Assembly (NCBI GenBank): GCA_013176395.1
Contig: JABMLP010000010.1
Location: 1,426,001 to 1,490,000, forward strand
Origin: Venturia oleaginea
Taxonomy: Eukaryota > Ascomycota > Dothideomycetes > Venturiales > Venturiaceae
Length of the DNA stretch: 64,000 nt
Direction: 5' to 3'
A program made the translations under genes and the position numbers. Within the stretch, counting starts at the first letter, position 1, and every line of letters starts with the position of its first letter. Positions 10,697 to 22,440 of this stretch are shown here, piece by piece. Under the pieces are notes generated by a model, which saw only the letters and a program-made list of their open reading frames with translations, did no database searches and had not been told where the DNA came from.

Positions 10697-11887
10697 TCAC
10701 GCTTGGCTGGCTAGCATCAAATCAAGCTCTCCGGCAGCACGAGCTTGAATTACTGCGGTGGAAAATGGTGTGCCAGGTCTACTGGAGGTTTCATATTCTC
10801 TTCCATCAGCTGCGGGATTATTGATGCCAGAAATCCGCATGCTACAGGGCAATTATGTGGTAAACCGTTGAGGCAACACTGGTATGTTCTCTGCCTTATA
10901 TTTGCTCTTGGAAAGCCTGAGATCGTCCATCATCTGGAATGCTCTGGGGCTGTGCTGTTTGTCGGTGTCGAGGTGGCTGAATTGCTATCATCTCATACTA
11001 GGATGGACGAATGTATTGGGGATCTACAGAGCAGGGACGGAAATCGTTGGAAAGACCCTGAAATTGGGCCTGCTCATATCCTGGGCTCTGCTGAGTTTGA
11101 GCCAGATAGTCATATGGTTGGGTTTGTGGTGGTCCATAGCGACCATTGGTAGGAGGGACGTGATGCTGTTCACGACCTTGGCCAAAGGAAGCTTGTCTTT
11201 GTTCTTGATTCAGAAGAAGCGACGGGGTTTGGTTACCGCTCCCGTTTTCACCCACAGCAAGGCCAGCAGTTCCATCAGTTTGAAGCTGTGAGTACCCATG
11301 TAGAGATTCCAGACTGCACTTGCACTGTATTCCGGGCCTACAGGGCAAATACTCTGGAAGTTATCTGAGAGGTGTTGGGTCTGAAGAATGTTCTGCTCAG
11401 ATATCAGCGTACTTCAATTCAACAAGTCCAAGTCAAGATCGATATCGCTAAGCTTCTGGCAAGAACAGTTTCCAAATTTGCCAGAAAATTATCGATGTCG
11501 ACCGTAGATTTGGGGATAGATGTAAGGATGATATAGCTTCGAAGTCCCCGAAGGTAATAACTTACCCTCAATTTTATTGCCATCGCCATCACCGATGGAG
11601 TGTTCCGAAAGATTCTTTGGCGGATCATTGGGACAATTCTTCAAAATAGTCCATTGCTTTGGCAAAATGGATATCGGCAGCGTGACCCGTTGTCGAAAGC
11701 TTTGCTTGCCTAAATTCATATACACCCTGCACCCACGCTCGTCAGCAATGGGGTGTTTGTTCTGTCGCTGGGAAGAAACATACCTGTACATACTTTTCCT
11801 AAGACCTCGATTTTGCTTGGCGGATGCTGCCCGTCGCGTCCCATGATCGTCAGAACTGCTCAGTGGTAACTGGCTTAACAACTGCAC
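10697..11887 (-). pseudogene. Decayed Gln-rich gene of unknown family
   Basis: Several minus-strand segments are clearly protein-like. Upstream (about 11830-11540) a stretch includes KHPIADERG and LPKQWTILKNCPNDPPK and ends at a good donor GTAAGT. The middle segment (about 11320-10900) is Gln/Pro-rich, with EQRQASFGQGREQHH and YDYLAQTQQSPGYEQAQ. The last segment reads INNPAADGREYETSSRPGTP and ends at TGA 10697-10699. In the middle segment the frame is broken by TAG just after QYIRPS and by TAA after FQEQI. Both stops sit where Gln would fit, consistent with C-to-T change of CAG and CAA. Joining introns are plausible but not all splice sites can be placed. The family is not recognised; a transcription-related protein is only a guess from composition. 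Confidence 0.5.
11437..11503 (+). repeat. Palindromic dispersed repeat, copy A
   Basis: Left arm CGATATCGCTAAGCTTCTGG and right arm CCAGAAAATTATCGATGTCG form an imperfect 23-bp stem around a short spacer. Three more copies in the same orientation are at 29881-29955, 45075-45150 and 52799-52880. This copy lies in a probable intron of the decayed gene. Confidence 0.65.
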
Positions 11888-13666
11888 TCAGGTTGGCCGA
11901 TGTGTGTGTATCTAGGGTAGGTCTGCACCCTGTTCTCAAAATAGGCGCGACCTGATCAAAAACCGGTGTGCGGTCCCTCTCCAGCTTTGGGAACCTGAAA
12001 GTTTACTTTATCGCCACCACCGCCTCGCTGTGGAGTCATGTTTCTATCAGTTAACGCTGTGGAGCCGATTCGCAATTGCGTGGTTTTATGATTGATATCA
12101 TCATGTCAAAGAAGTCCATTGTGTCTGCAAGTGCTCTGGAAGCCGGTGTGAGTTCAGAGTCGACTGCAGGCATACATGGCCTCATGTTACGACCAGCGAC
12201 TGAATGTAAAGGAAACGGTATCAATTTAGCTACTCTGATACGCCCTCGATGGCCAGCATCTGATCAGAAAGCTACGCCCATGGCGAACATGTCAGTTGTC
12301 AATCCCCTCCATAATGAACCAGGGGGACTTCGTGTTGAGGACTTCGGCAAGCAATGGGTCTATAAGAGCTTTCGAGGTCCGTCAAGCGAATCGGAAGGTT
12401 CCTTGACTGAGTAACAGGCTGACGCGCTCGTCTATCGGCGGTTGACAGAGCTCGAATACACTGAATTGCTGTTAGTCGCGTTGGTATTCAAGGCACTGAA
12501 TTCGGGAAGCATCAGGTAGCTGAGATACCTTCACCCTCCCTCGACTGCATTCGTCCTTCGCCTCGACCTCATCGCCTGTATCTACCTGCCAACAACTGAT
12601 GCCTTGCTATATGTTTCAACCTATTCGAGCCGAACAAGTCCTGGAGTAAAGCTGAATCTGAGGTGCCAGCTCGCGACTTAGGAAGCATTTCTGTACCACG
12701 GAACGCCGCACACTCGACTCCATCGTGCTAAGACAACGTATACCACGACCATTCTCAGCCTGTGGCCCTTGCTCAATGTCTCCAAGGACTTCTCGCCGAG
12801 TCCAAGTGTCGACTATTTGTCATCGGGCAATCAGGAATGTATGGCTGTACGAAGAGATGGCCTGCTACAAGAGGGGGTAGGTTCGTAGCAGGAGAGCTCA
12901 AACGTGGAGGGTGGACATTGGCTTGGTAGTCATGCATCCGAAGCTCTCTGCTGGATAGGGCCTACTATCCCTACAAGTAGTGGTTGCAAGCCGAAGACGC
13001 TGAGATGAGCGAGCGAGGAGGCGGGGGCTGGCTCTGGCAAAGATGGGCTTGTTAGGGCACTCCTATTCGACGATGAATAGCATGCCCCCCTCGTGCCCCC
13101 TCCACGGCGGAGGCCCGCAAAAGCATTTTACGAGCAAGCATTGCCAGTGGAGGAGGGCGCAAATTGCGACGGCCCCAGCCCCAGCCCCTCCCAAAGCTCC
13201 AAGAGAGGATAGAAGTCGCGTTGATTGAAGGTGGGAGCGATTATTATACGATGAAGATAGCAAGCTATAGGCCATATATGTGCTCCAGAAACTAGTTTAC
13301 GCAATCACCATCTCACATGAGGCCTTCAAGTTCTGTTCTACGGAGATTGCTGCTCGTCGAAGTCTCTGGCCAGGGCATCGCACGCAAAATGCTAGGCGTT
13401 AATTTGCCAGTTCACGCAGCGCAGCGCAGGCGCAGTGCCGACATGTCAACGACAGTCTTCTACTATGGTCAACGTACGACGAGCAGGGAATCGGACAACA
13501 TCGAGGACGAGGACAGTCGAAAAAGCCTGCCAGGTCGAAAAGGCCTGGTGGTCCGTGCCGCCGGTTGTTGATAAAACGCGCGATGCCCACTACCTTCCAA
13601 ACTTCTAGGCGACCTCACTTCCACTCCCTCACTAACTTTTTGCACCACCCCCTGAAAGCTACCAAC
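11888..13666. other. About 1.8 kb intergenic, no supported gene
   Basis: A plus-strand frame at 12076-12414 (112 codons) has no recognisable motif and no splice or promoter support, and I do not call it. The last 500 bp contain C-rich tracts near 13170 and presumably hold the promoter of the HMG-box gene. Confidence 0.4.
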
Positions 13667-15164
13667 ATGGCTCGCGAACCCAAAACTGCTCCGCACGGAT
13701 TTATTTCTGTCGAGGAGTTCATCCGCACTAGGGATTCAGGTAAGCTCAGTCAATTCAGCTTGCCAGCTCGCCTTTCACTTCATCGTCGCAATGTTTCGCA
13801 TCAATTGCTCCAGCTTCAAATGTTTTATTCCAAGACGCGTTCCCGACCATGTACAGTCGCATCAACACATGCCTTATATGCACACCAACTGTGAACCTCT
13901 CTGATGCCATCACAACGCCTGTTGCGTCTTCGTCGTCGCCATCAACGCGTCGTCGCAAGACAGCAAGCCAAAATTATTTCACAACTCTAGCTCAAACACC
14001 TCTTCGACTAACAATACCACAACAGTCGTAACTGGACTTACCTCCCTCACTGGCGGCATCAACACCCTCATCACCGCTTACATCAACCACAGCAACCAGT
14101 TGCTTAGTGGCCAAGGTGCAGAGGCCGAGTTTGACACCGCCGCCCTTAACCAGTTTTTGAGCACTGGTGGGATGGCGCCTATGGGGTCGGTCGGCGCCGC
14201 GCTTGCTCCCTTGAAGAAAGAAAAGAAGAAGCGCGTCAAGAAGGAAAAGGACCCGGACGCGCCAAAGAGACCTCTCACTGCCTTTTTCCTGTTCTCTACC
14301 AATGCTCGCGATCTTGTCAAGCGTGAGAACCCGGACAGCACACCTGTCGAAGTCAACAATGAGATCTTGAGACGATGGACCCAAATGGATGAACCCGAAA
14401 AGCAGGTAAGTTATCGCCCTTATATTCAAGCTGTTCAGCAATGTTTCGTCTTTCCCGCGCCCTGTATCGATTCCTCACGTTTCAGGATCGGGTTAGCATA
14501 GCAGTCGCAATAAGCAGTCGACGCGCATTCGGTCGACCCCAATCCTCGCCTACCTTCACAAGCTGACTGTGCCTAGCGATGGAAGGACCTTTACGCCAAG
14601 AACAACGAACAATACAAGAAGGATGTTGAAGCATACAAGGCCGAGAAAGGCGAGGATGCCATAATTGAACCCATCGCTGATGAGGAAGACGTGGAAGAAG
14701 AACTCGTCGCTCCAGTGGAGGAAGACGAAGAAGAGGAGGAGGAGGAGGAGGAGGAGGAGGAGGAGGAAGTTGCACCTCCGGCAGTGGCTGAATCCACCGA
14801 CTCTGCATCTGACGATTCAGAGGCCGAGCCTGTCAGAGAGCCAACTCCACCAGTTGCTAAGAAGGCCAAGACCGCAGCCAAGCGCAAGGGTGCCAAAGAA
14901 AACGGCCAAGCAGCGCTCGCTGCTCTTGCTACCAACAGCCCAAGCCCATCCACCCAGCTCCACAAGGAGGTTCCAATCCCTCTTCCAGAAGAAGCACCAA
15001 CAAGCTCGAAGCGTAAGAAGGCTGTCGCTGTCAAGGAGGCAAGCCCAGAAGAACCAAAGAAGAAGAAGCTGAGAAAGGGCACAAAGCAGGAAGAAACAGT
15101 TGAGGTTGCTCCACCCACAGTCGAAAAGACCAAGAAGAAGAAGCGCAAGAGCGAAGGCTTCTAA
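13667..15164 (+). CDS. HMG-box chromatin protein with acidic and basic tail
   Basis: Three exons (13667-13739, 14026-14405, 14577-15164) give about 346 residues. After a short N-terminal helical segment (TGLTSLTGGINTLITAYI) comes a Lys-rich run and one HMG box, from DPDAPKRPLTAFFLFSTNAR to RWKDLYAKNNEQYKKDVEAY, with the box split by the second intron. An uninterrupted Glu run and then Lys/Ala/Pro-rich sequence ending KKKKRKSEGF (a nuclear localisation-type signal) follow. HMG-box proteins of this Nhp6-like type bind and bend DNA without sequence specificity and loosen nucleosomes. The exact orthologue is unclear. Intron 1 is long for this genome (286 nt), so an extra small exon cannot be excluded. 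The exon 3 start at 14577 was chosen because it restores WKDLY of the box; an earlier AG at 14485 leads to a stop. Confidence 0.85.
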
Positions 15165-15665
15165 GCTGACTCTCATTCTGACCTCTTCCATTCAGGCTAC
15201 TCCTCAACCTTCTGGGCGCGCATCTCGTTTCCGCCACTAGTCGACTTGTCTCAATGCCTCCATTCTTCACGTCGCGTATGACGTTTGCAAACATTGTTTG
15301 CATCGGTAACGCAGGAAATTTTGGACGCGCGCTTTTTTTATACTTTATTTGGGCCGTGGACGGATAGGTTTTTCTGCGGAATGTTATTTGTGAAAGGACG
15401 GAGGGCCATGTTCAGTTACTGGAACTTAGATCTAGGCAGTGATAAAAGGAACCAGTTCCGTAGAGTGGTGACCACCTGAGGATGTGAATGTTCAAATGAA
15501 GATGAAATTCGGACGTAGAGCCTTGTCCGCTTTTTAATTTGCCCTTACTAATCGACCCCGCGCCACGTCTAACCTATTCTAGTGGGGACTTGGAGCTTCA
15601 ACCTAAAGGGCGTGCCGCACGATTCTGAACATCAACAACAACAAATAGATTTTTTGGACGCTAGC
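15165..15665. other. Intergenic between HMG-box gene and urease
   Basis: 3' region of the HMG gene and the urease promoter and leader. The last bases before the urease ATG are CAACAACAACAAATAG, an A/C-rich leader typical of fungi. No gene seen. Confidence 0.5.
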
Positions 15666-18482
15666 ATGTTGCTCGAACCCAAAGAGGTACTGGATTTCTA
15701 GTCTTGGACATGTGAAGAGAAGCTGACGTGGTCATTTCTAGCTCGATAAGCTCGTTATCACACAGCTTGGTCTGCTGGCTCAACGAAGGCTTGCAAGGGG
15801 AGTCAAATTGAATCACGCTGAAGCTGCAGTGGGTAGTACCGCCACTCATCGCGGAACAAATGGCTGATACAAACATAGGCTTTGGTCGCAAACAATCTTC
15901 AGGAGGTAGCCTTCCGCGAATGCTGTGAGCAAATATCACATTCCGGCCCTAACCTACCGATAGCTCGTTCGCGATGGTAATCACACCGTGGCTGACCTGA
16001 TGCAAATCGGGAAGACTATGCTAGGCAGACGACATGTTCTTCCCTCAGTCGTCAATTCTCTGTCTGAGATCATGATCGAAGGAACTTTCCCCACTGGGAC
16101 TTATTTGGTTACCGTACACTATCCAGTCAGTTCCGACGATGGAGACCTGGAAAAGGCTCTCTATGGAAGTTTCTTGCCCATTCCCTCCCAGGATCTTTTC
16201 CCACTGCCGGATGCCGCCGTGTATGAAGCTAAGAAACAACCTGGTGCTATCATCGCTGTCAAGCATGGAAGAATCGAATTGAATAAAGGCCGGAAAAGGA
16301 TTTCGTTGAAGGTAGTCAGTAAAGGAGATCGTCCTATTCAGATCGGGTCTCATTATCACTTCATCGAAACGAATCCCGAACTCGAATTCGATCGTGTGCG
16401 AGCTCATGGATTTCGGTTAGATATCCCGGCTGGGACATCTGTTCGTTTTGAGCCTGGTGATACGAAGACTGTCAATCTTGTTCAGATTGCAGGACGCCAG
16501 GTCATTCGTGGTGGTAACAAAATTGCTACCGGTCATATCTTTGATACTGCCATAATTGATGGGATTGTGGAGAAGTTGCAGCAAGGCGGCTTTTCGCATG
16601 TCCCTGAACCGGCTGGAGATGCTATGCATATTGATACAGCGTCCATGGATAGACAGTCTTACATCAGCATGTTTGGTCCCACGACTGGGGATTTGGTCAG
16701 ACTTGGCGCCACAGATTTGTGGATCAAGGTTGAGAAAGACTTCACGCATTATGGTGATGAGTGTTCTTTTGGTGGCGGTAAAACGCTTCGAGAGGGTATG
16801 GGACAGGCTGGTGGACGGCCTGACGCACATAGTCTGGACACGGTCATCACTAACGCACTCATTGTCGATTGGTCTGGCATCTACAAAGCTGACATTGGCA
16901 TCAAGGATGGCCTCATTGTGGGTATCGGCAAGGCTGGAAATCCTGATGTGATGGAAGGGGTAGATCCGAAGTTGGTGGTTGGATCTTGCACCGATGTCAT
17001 TGCTGGCGAAAACAAGGTCATCACCGCTGGTGGCTTTGATTCTCACATTCATTTCATTTGCCCTCAGCAGACCCACGAGGCTATCGCATCAGGTATTACG
17101 ACCATGCTCGGAGGAGGAACAGGGCCAAGGTATGCTCACACCCATCGCTTGCTGACCGATCCTGACAGAGAATTAGCACCGGCACATGCGCAACGACCTG
17201 CACACCTGGCCTCACTCATATCCGTCAAATGCTCCAAGCTTGTGATGCTCTTCCCCTAAATATCGGTATCACCGGTAAGGGCAACGATAGCGGTCTAAAG
17301 CCTCTCCAAGAGCAATGCGAAGCCGGCGTCGTTGGTCTGAAACTCCACGAAGACTGGGGCACTACACCAGCCGCTATCGATGCCTGCCTCGCCGTCTGTG
17401 ACGAATACGACGTACAAACCCTAATCCACACTGACACGCTGAACGAATCTGGCTTTGTTGAACAGACCATCAAGGCTATCAAGGGTCGCACGATTCATAC
17501 GTATCACACTGAGGGCGCTGGGGGTGGACACGCGCCTGATATTATTAGTGTCGTTGAGCATCCCAATGTGTTGCCTAGTAGTACGAATCCCACCCGACCT
17601 TACACGAGGAATACACTTGACGAGCATTTGGATATGCTGATGGTCTGTCATCACCTCTCCAAAAACATCCCGGAAGATGTCGCGTTTGCTGAGTCACGTA
17701 TTCGCGCCGAGACCATCGCTGCCGAAGATGTTCTGCATGATCTGGGTGCTATCAGTATGATGTCTTCGGATTCGCAGGCTATGGGTAGATGTGGAGAGGT
17801 TATTCTTAGGACCTGGAATACGGCGCATAAGAATAAGGTACAGAGAGGCACCTTAAAGGAGGATGAGGGAACTGGAGCCGATAATTTCAGGGTCAAGAGG
17901 TATATTAGCAAGTACACGATCAATCCTGCCGTTACGCAGGGGATGGGACATCTTATTGGCAGTGTTGAGGTGGGAAAATTGGCGGATCTTGTACTTTGGA
18001 CGCCGGCAAATTTTGGGGTGAAGCCGGCGATGGTCGTGAAGAGTGGCATGGTTTCTTATGCGCAGATGGTAAGTCGATTGTTCTTTCTCTTGAAGAGTTC
18101 TAATCTTGTGTCAGGGTGACCCAAATGCCTCAATTCCAACCGTCGAACCCGTGATCATGCGACCCATGTTCGCACCCCTCGTTCCCTACACAAGCGTCGT
18201 CTGGGTCTCGCAAGCCTCAATCGACAACGGCATGATCCGATCGTACGGTCTTCGGAAGCGTGTCGAGGCCGTCAAGAACTGCAGGAACATCACGAAGAGC
18301 GATATGAAATACAACGACTCGATGCCGAAGATGAAGGTGGATCCGGAAAGCTATGTAAGTGGGCACAGTGAGAGTGTTGTGACATGCTAATGCGTTCAAA
18401 GATTGTGGAAGCAGACGGGGTCATTTGCAAGGCTGAACCTGCTGAGACGCTGCCTCTAACACAGGGATATTTTGTATATTGA
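15666..18482 (+). CDS. Urease (fused gamma-beta-alpha chain)
   Basis: Seven exons (15666-15686, 15742-15828, 15879-15905, 15964-17129, 17177-18068, 18115-18354, 18402-18482) encode about 837 residues, the usual length of fungal urease. The order is gamma-like N-terminus ([20 protein letters not shown]...[19 protein letters not shown]), beta-like region, then the alpha amidohydrolase barrel. The nickel site is complete: HIHFICPQQ (two His), the carbamylated Lys in [34 protein letters not shown] and the Asp in SSDSQAMGR. The catalytic flap has CHHL. The enzyme hydrolyses urea to ammonia and carbamate in the cytosol and needs accessory proteins for nickel loading; none are encoded here. The first three exons are tiny (21, 87 and 27 nt) and are easily missed; without them the gamma part lacks its start. 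The model is supported by unbroken family similarity across every junction. Confidence 0.95.
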
Positions 18483-19210
18483 CCCGCTGGCATAGAAATT
18501 GAACCGGCTGAGTCGGCCAAGAAGCATTGCTGGATAAAGTACAAGATGATTAACAAGTCTAGAGTTGAGTGTTGTTGGTTGCCATTTGTTGACCTTCCTC
18601 CAGTTGGTCAGAGGCAGCTCGGCTTGAGCTCCAGACGTTGCGAGCTTCTTTACAAGCGAGATTAGGCCGGCAACGGAGACGATAGTTTCCGCGTTAGCGA
18701 TGCTATGATCAGCCATTTTTACCCCAGAATCTGGCCGGAGGATGTCATCCAGAAGCACATACTCTAGCACTAGCACTCGCAGCCTTCTCCGCCACCCCGC
18801 TACCCCGCTCCCCCGCTTGCTCTCCGCCAACTAGCTAAACTTCAATAGGAATGCCGCGAACACGACGCGCAACGTCCGAGCATCTCGCCTCGAGCATCTC
18901 GCCTCCAAATTACCGCCAAGCACCCTACTTGTTCTCGGCTCCACTGTCTGCGAGCAGTCTTTCAACCTAGCCTCCATCTTGATAACTTCTGACAGTCATT
19001 CGGTCGTCACTGTCCCGAACACATCCTTGGCTTACCCCAGATTGACTCAACTGGCCCTGTCCATCTGTCATGAACATCGTGAGCTTTATTTTCTTTGTGT
19101 CATGAGCTTGTCTTCCGCGTCGTCTTCTCCACACCCCGTGCCGAGCTCTACACATGATAAAAACCCAATATGTCGTCTCTTCTTGATGTATTCAGTGCCG
19201 GGTCTCAATC
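18483..19210. other. Intergenic, no supported gene
   Basis: Short overlapping ORFs only. CT-rich tracts just upstream of 19211 fit the leader of the next gene. Confidence 0.45.
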
Positions 19211-21401
19211 ATGTTCTCCTCGACGTTCGCGCTGGTGCATGCAGTGTTCTTTACCCTTGCTCAAGCTATTCCCTACGATCAATATATCCTAGCTCCTGCC
19301 TCACGAACCCTCAAACCCATCTCTGTTTACAATGTCAATGGTACTGTAACTGGCGCAGACTCTATTACCGAAGGGAAAACCGGAACTCTCGGTTTCCAAG
19401 GTGAATCCGCAGTCACATTCGATTACGCGAAGAATATCGCCGGTGTCGTCACTCTCAACGTCTCCAGTGTTTCCGACGCCAATCAAGTCATTGGCCTCAC
19501 TTTCTCTGAGAGTTCACTTTGGATTTCTGGTTTGTACAGCGACGCCACTGCTGATGCTGGACGAGACGAGATTTACTTGTTCCACATCACTGCGCCTGGT
19601 GTTTATACTGTTGATCGTGACCATGAACGTGGTGCCTTCAAGTATTTGAGCTTGGTTCATAATTCGACCGGGAGTGTGGAGCTTACTGGCGTGTCGACTT
19701 ATTTCACTCCTGAGCCTCACAAGGCGGAAGATGAGTTGAGGAAATATACTGGCTATTTCCATTCGAATGGTACGTTCTTTCTCCTGTACGTTCTTTCTCC
19801 TGCTACGATTCATGGGAGTCTAATCCTACCTGTAGATGAGCTCCTCAATCGAATTTGGTATGCAGGCGCGTATACGAATCAACTTTGCACGATTGGTAAG
19901 TCTGCGAATGGTCTTTTATTATCAATTCATCTTCTTACCGACTGAACAATAGATCCGAAACATGGCAATGCTCTAGTCAATTTCGGTAGGGTAAACAATA
20001 ATTCATCCTTTTCCACCACCGTTTGGTACAACAACCTCACCATCTCAAATGGCTCTTCGGTATCCACAGATGGAGCCAAACGAGATCGTCTGGCATGGCC
20101 TGGCGATTTGGCTGTGGCCTTGCCCTCCGTCCTTGTGTCCACGAATGATTTGATATCGGTTCAGAACTCGATAGACTCGTTTTACGGACTTCAGAATAGG
20201 ACGACGGGAAAGCTGCCGTATGTTGCTTTACCATCTGGCTTGGGCGATGTACTTAGCTTTACGTATCACTGTTACTCACTGATCGGGTTGTACGACTTCT
20301 ACCTTTACAACGTGAGCAGGATTCCCGTGCAGCCGAGAAAACCGCCTCACTAACGCGAAATTATAGGGTGATTTGTCCTATCTTCAAGGGAAATGGGAGC
20401 AATATAAGTTCGGTCTCTCCTTTGCCTTGTCCTTCATCGACTCGACTGGTTTAGCGAACATAACCTCAGGAGCCGACTGGCTCCGCTTCGGAATGGGCGG
20501 CCACAACATCGAAGCAAACTCAATTCTCTACTACACCATAAACCAAGCCATCACCCTCGCCCAACTCCTAAACGACACCTCCGAAGTCACGACATGGACA
20601 ACCCGAGCCTCAACGATCAAAACCGCAGCAAACGCCCTCCTCTGGAACGAAACAGCAGGCCTCTACCGCGACAACGAAACAACAACTCTAAACCCCCAAG
20701 ACGGAAACACCTGGGCCATAATCTCAAACCTAACCGACTCCCCCGAGAAAACATCCCTCATATCCACAACGCTACAGGAAAGATGGGGACCCTACGGTGC
20801 TCCTGCCCCAGAAGCCGGCGTCGCCGTGTCCCCCTTCATAAGCAGTTTCGAACTCCAAGCCCACCTCGCCGCGGGGAATACGACCCGTGCCCTCGCGCTG
20901 ATGAGGCTACAATGGGGCTTCATGCTCAACGACCCACGCATGACCAATTCGAGTTTTATAGAGGGGTACAGTCGGACTGGGGAACTGCATTATCCCGCGT
21001 ACAGGAACGATCCTAGGATAAGTCATGCGCATGGGTGGGCTACGGGACCGACTTCCAGCCTTACGTTTGGGATCGCGGGGATTAACCTTGTTAGCGCCGC
21101 GGGGATGGAGTGGAGGGTTGAACCGAGTTTGGGGGATTTGAAGAGTGTGGAGGCCGGGTTTGAGACGACTGTTGGGTGGTTTGAAGTTAGTGTTGGGGTT
21201 GGGGGGAGTGGAAGGAGTGTTGTTTTGGATTTTGAGACGCCGGCGGGGACGAGGGGGAGTGTTGGGGGGAGTTGGGTTGGGTGTGATGGGGAGGCTGTGT
21301 TGAGTGGTGGGGAGGAGAGGAGTGTTGATGTCAAGGCGGGGAAGGTGGAGATGGGGGGGTTGAAGGGGGGGAAGTATCATCTTGTTTTTACTTGTTCTTG
21401 A
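19211..21401 (+). CDS. Secreted GH78-like alpha-L-rhamnosidase family protein
   Basis: Four exons (19211-19769, 19836-19895, 19953-20311, 20367-21401) give about 670 residues. A signal peptide (MFSSTFALVHAVFFTLAQA) leads into a beta-sandwich-type N-terminal half and then a six-hairpin (alpha/alpha)6 catalytic half. Characteristic of the GH78 group are LNRIWYAGAYTNQLC, the acidic substrate motif DGAKRDRLAWPGDLA and the late HAHGWATGPT. These enzymes remove terminal alpha-L-rhamnose from plant glycosides and pectin side chains; the actual substrate here is not predictable. Many N-glycosylation sequons fit secretion. The two phase-1 introns each rebuild a GAT codon. Base composition is odd: 20500-20900 is strongly C-rich on the coding strand and 21050-21400 strongly G-rich, mostly at third positions. 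Confidence 0.88.
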
Positions 21402-22440
21402 TGAGGGTGGTTGGTTATTATTTCGGTAATAGTTTTGTAAATGGTAATGTGGAATGTGTTTATGGAGGAGTTTGATACATGAAAAAATTCCGGCGTACCC
21501 TTCCTTCTGCACTTGATGGATTCATACCCAACTGTATCTTAATCATAAACAACTTGTGAATGGGCGGGAAATCGAGTACTTCAGGCGGTAAAATGTAATG
21601 TTACAAACTTACTCAATCCGTCCTGAGTTCAAGGCCTTGGAAATGACTATGGCAAAGTTACGAAAGGAGACTTCTGAACTGTTACCCGGAACAACTGTAA
21701 GTACTACTAGTTCCCGCTCTTAACTCTAAAACCAATTCCGCTCGTTTGACTTTCCATCAACTTCTCAACCAAGACCTTCATGTGGAGATAGTTGAAACCT
21801 ATATCTCATTCCTCTACTATAAACCACCCACATACTCTCCCACACGAACCCCCACCAATCCACTCCACTCCCCTCCCCTCACCAACTCCCCTCGTCAAAA
21901 TCCCTCCGATTCCCAAAGGTAATATTCCTCTCCGTGTTAGACGACACCTTACCAACCCCATCTCCCACCTCTACCCTAACACCATCCCTCTCGTCTCCCA
22001 AAGCACGCTCCGCACCACCACCACACAGCCTTCCAATCTCCAACGGCACCCTCGTCAATCTCACATCGTCCCTCGGGATAGAGGCGCCCTCGTCGAGATC
22101 TGTGTTCCCAATTTATGCGCTCTCGCCCGGAACCAAGGGAGGCGGTTTCTTGGTGCGATGGAAAAGGATGGCGCGGTGGAGGGGTTGCGTGGGCGGGTTG
22201 TGACGGGGCGGGATGATGGGGTGGGGGGTTTTGATTGTTTTTGCGGTTTCGTGGAGCAGACCATGTCGTCCTTTAGGTTTACAGCTTTTCGACGGAGTTT
22301 GTTGAGCATCCTTCCTTGTGAAGGGAAGGTTGTGAAGAGCAGGCTTGGAAGTGAAGGGATTGTTCGGTTTGACGCTTGTGTTGTCGTAATGATTGTGAGT
22401 TTCTGACGATGAAGACACGCGCTGACTTGAAGTGTGAGGT
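21402..22440. other. About 1 kb with biased composition, no confident gene
   Basis: A C-rich stretch (about 21800-22130) followed by a G-rich stretch (about 22130-22260) leaves overlapping open frames on both strands (for example 21934-22203 plus). None shows a family motif and codon use does not favour one strand, so I make no call. Confidence 0.4.

Noticed and set aside
10745..11291. Two 135-codon plus-strand frames
   Set aside because: They are the antisense of the Gln-rich minus-strand segments, which look far more protein-like.
12076..12414. 112-codon plus-strand frame
   Set aside because: No motif, no neighbouring exon and located in degenerate DNA; it may be chance.
21792..22406. Long overlapping frames on both strands before the deleted pogo element
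   Set aside because: They arise from C-rich then G-rich composition; no domain and no consistent strand preference.
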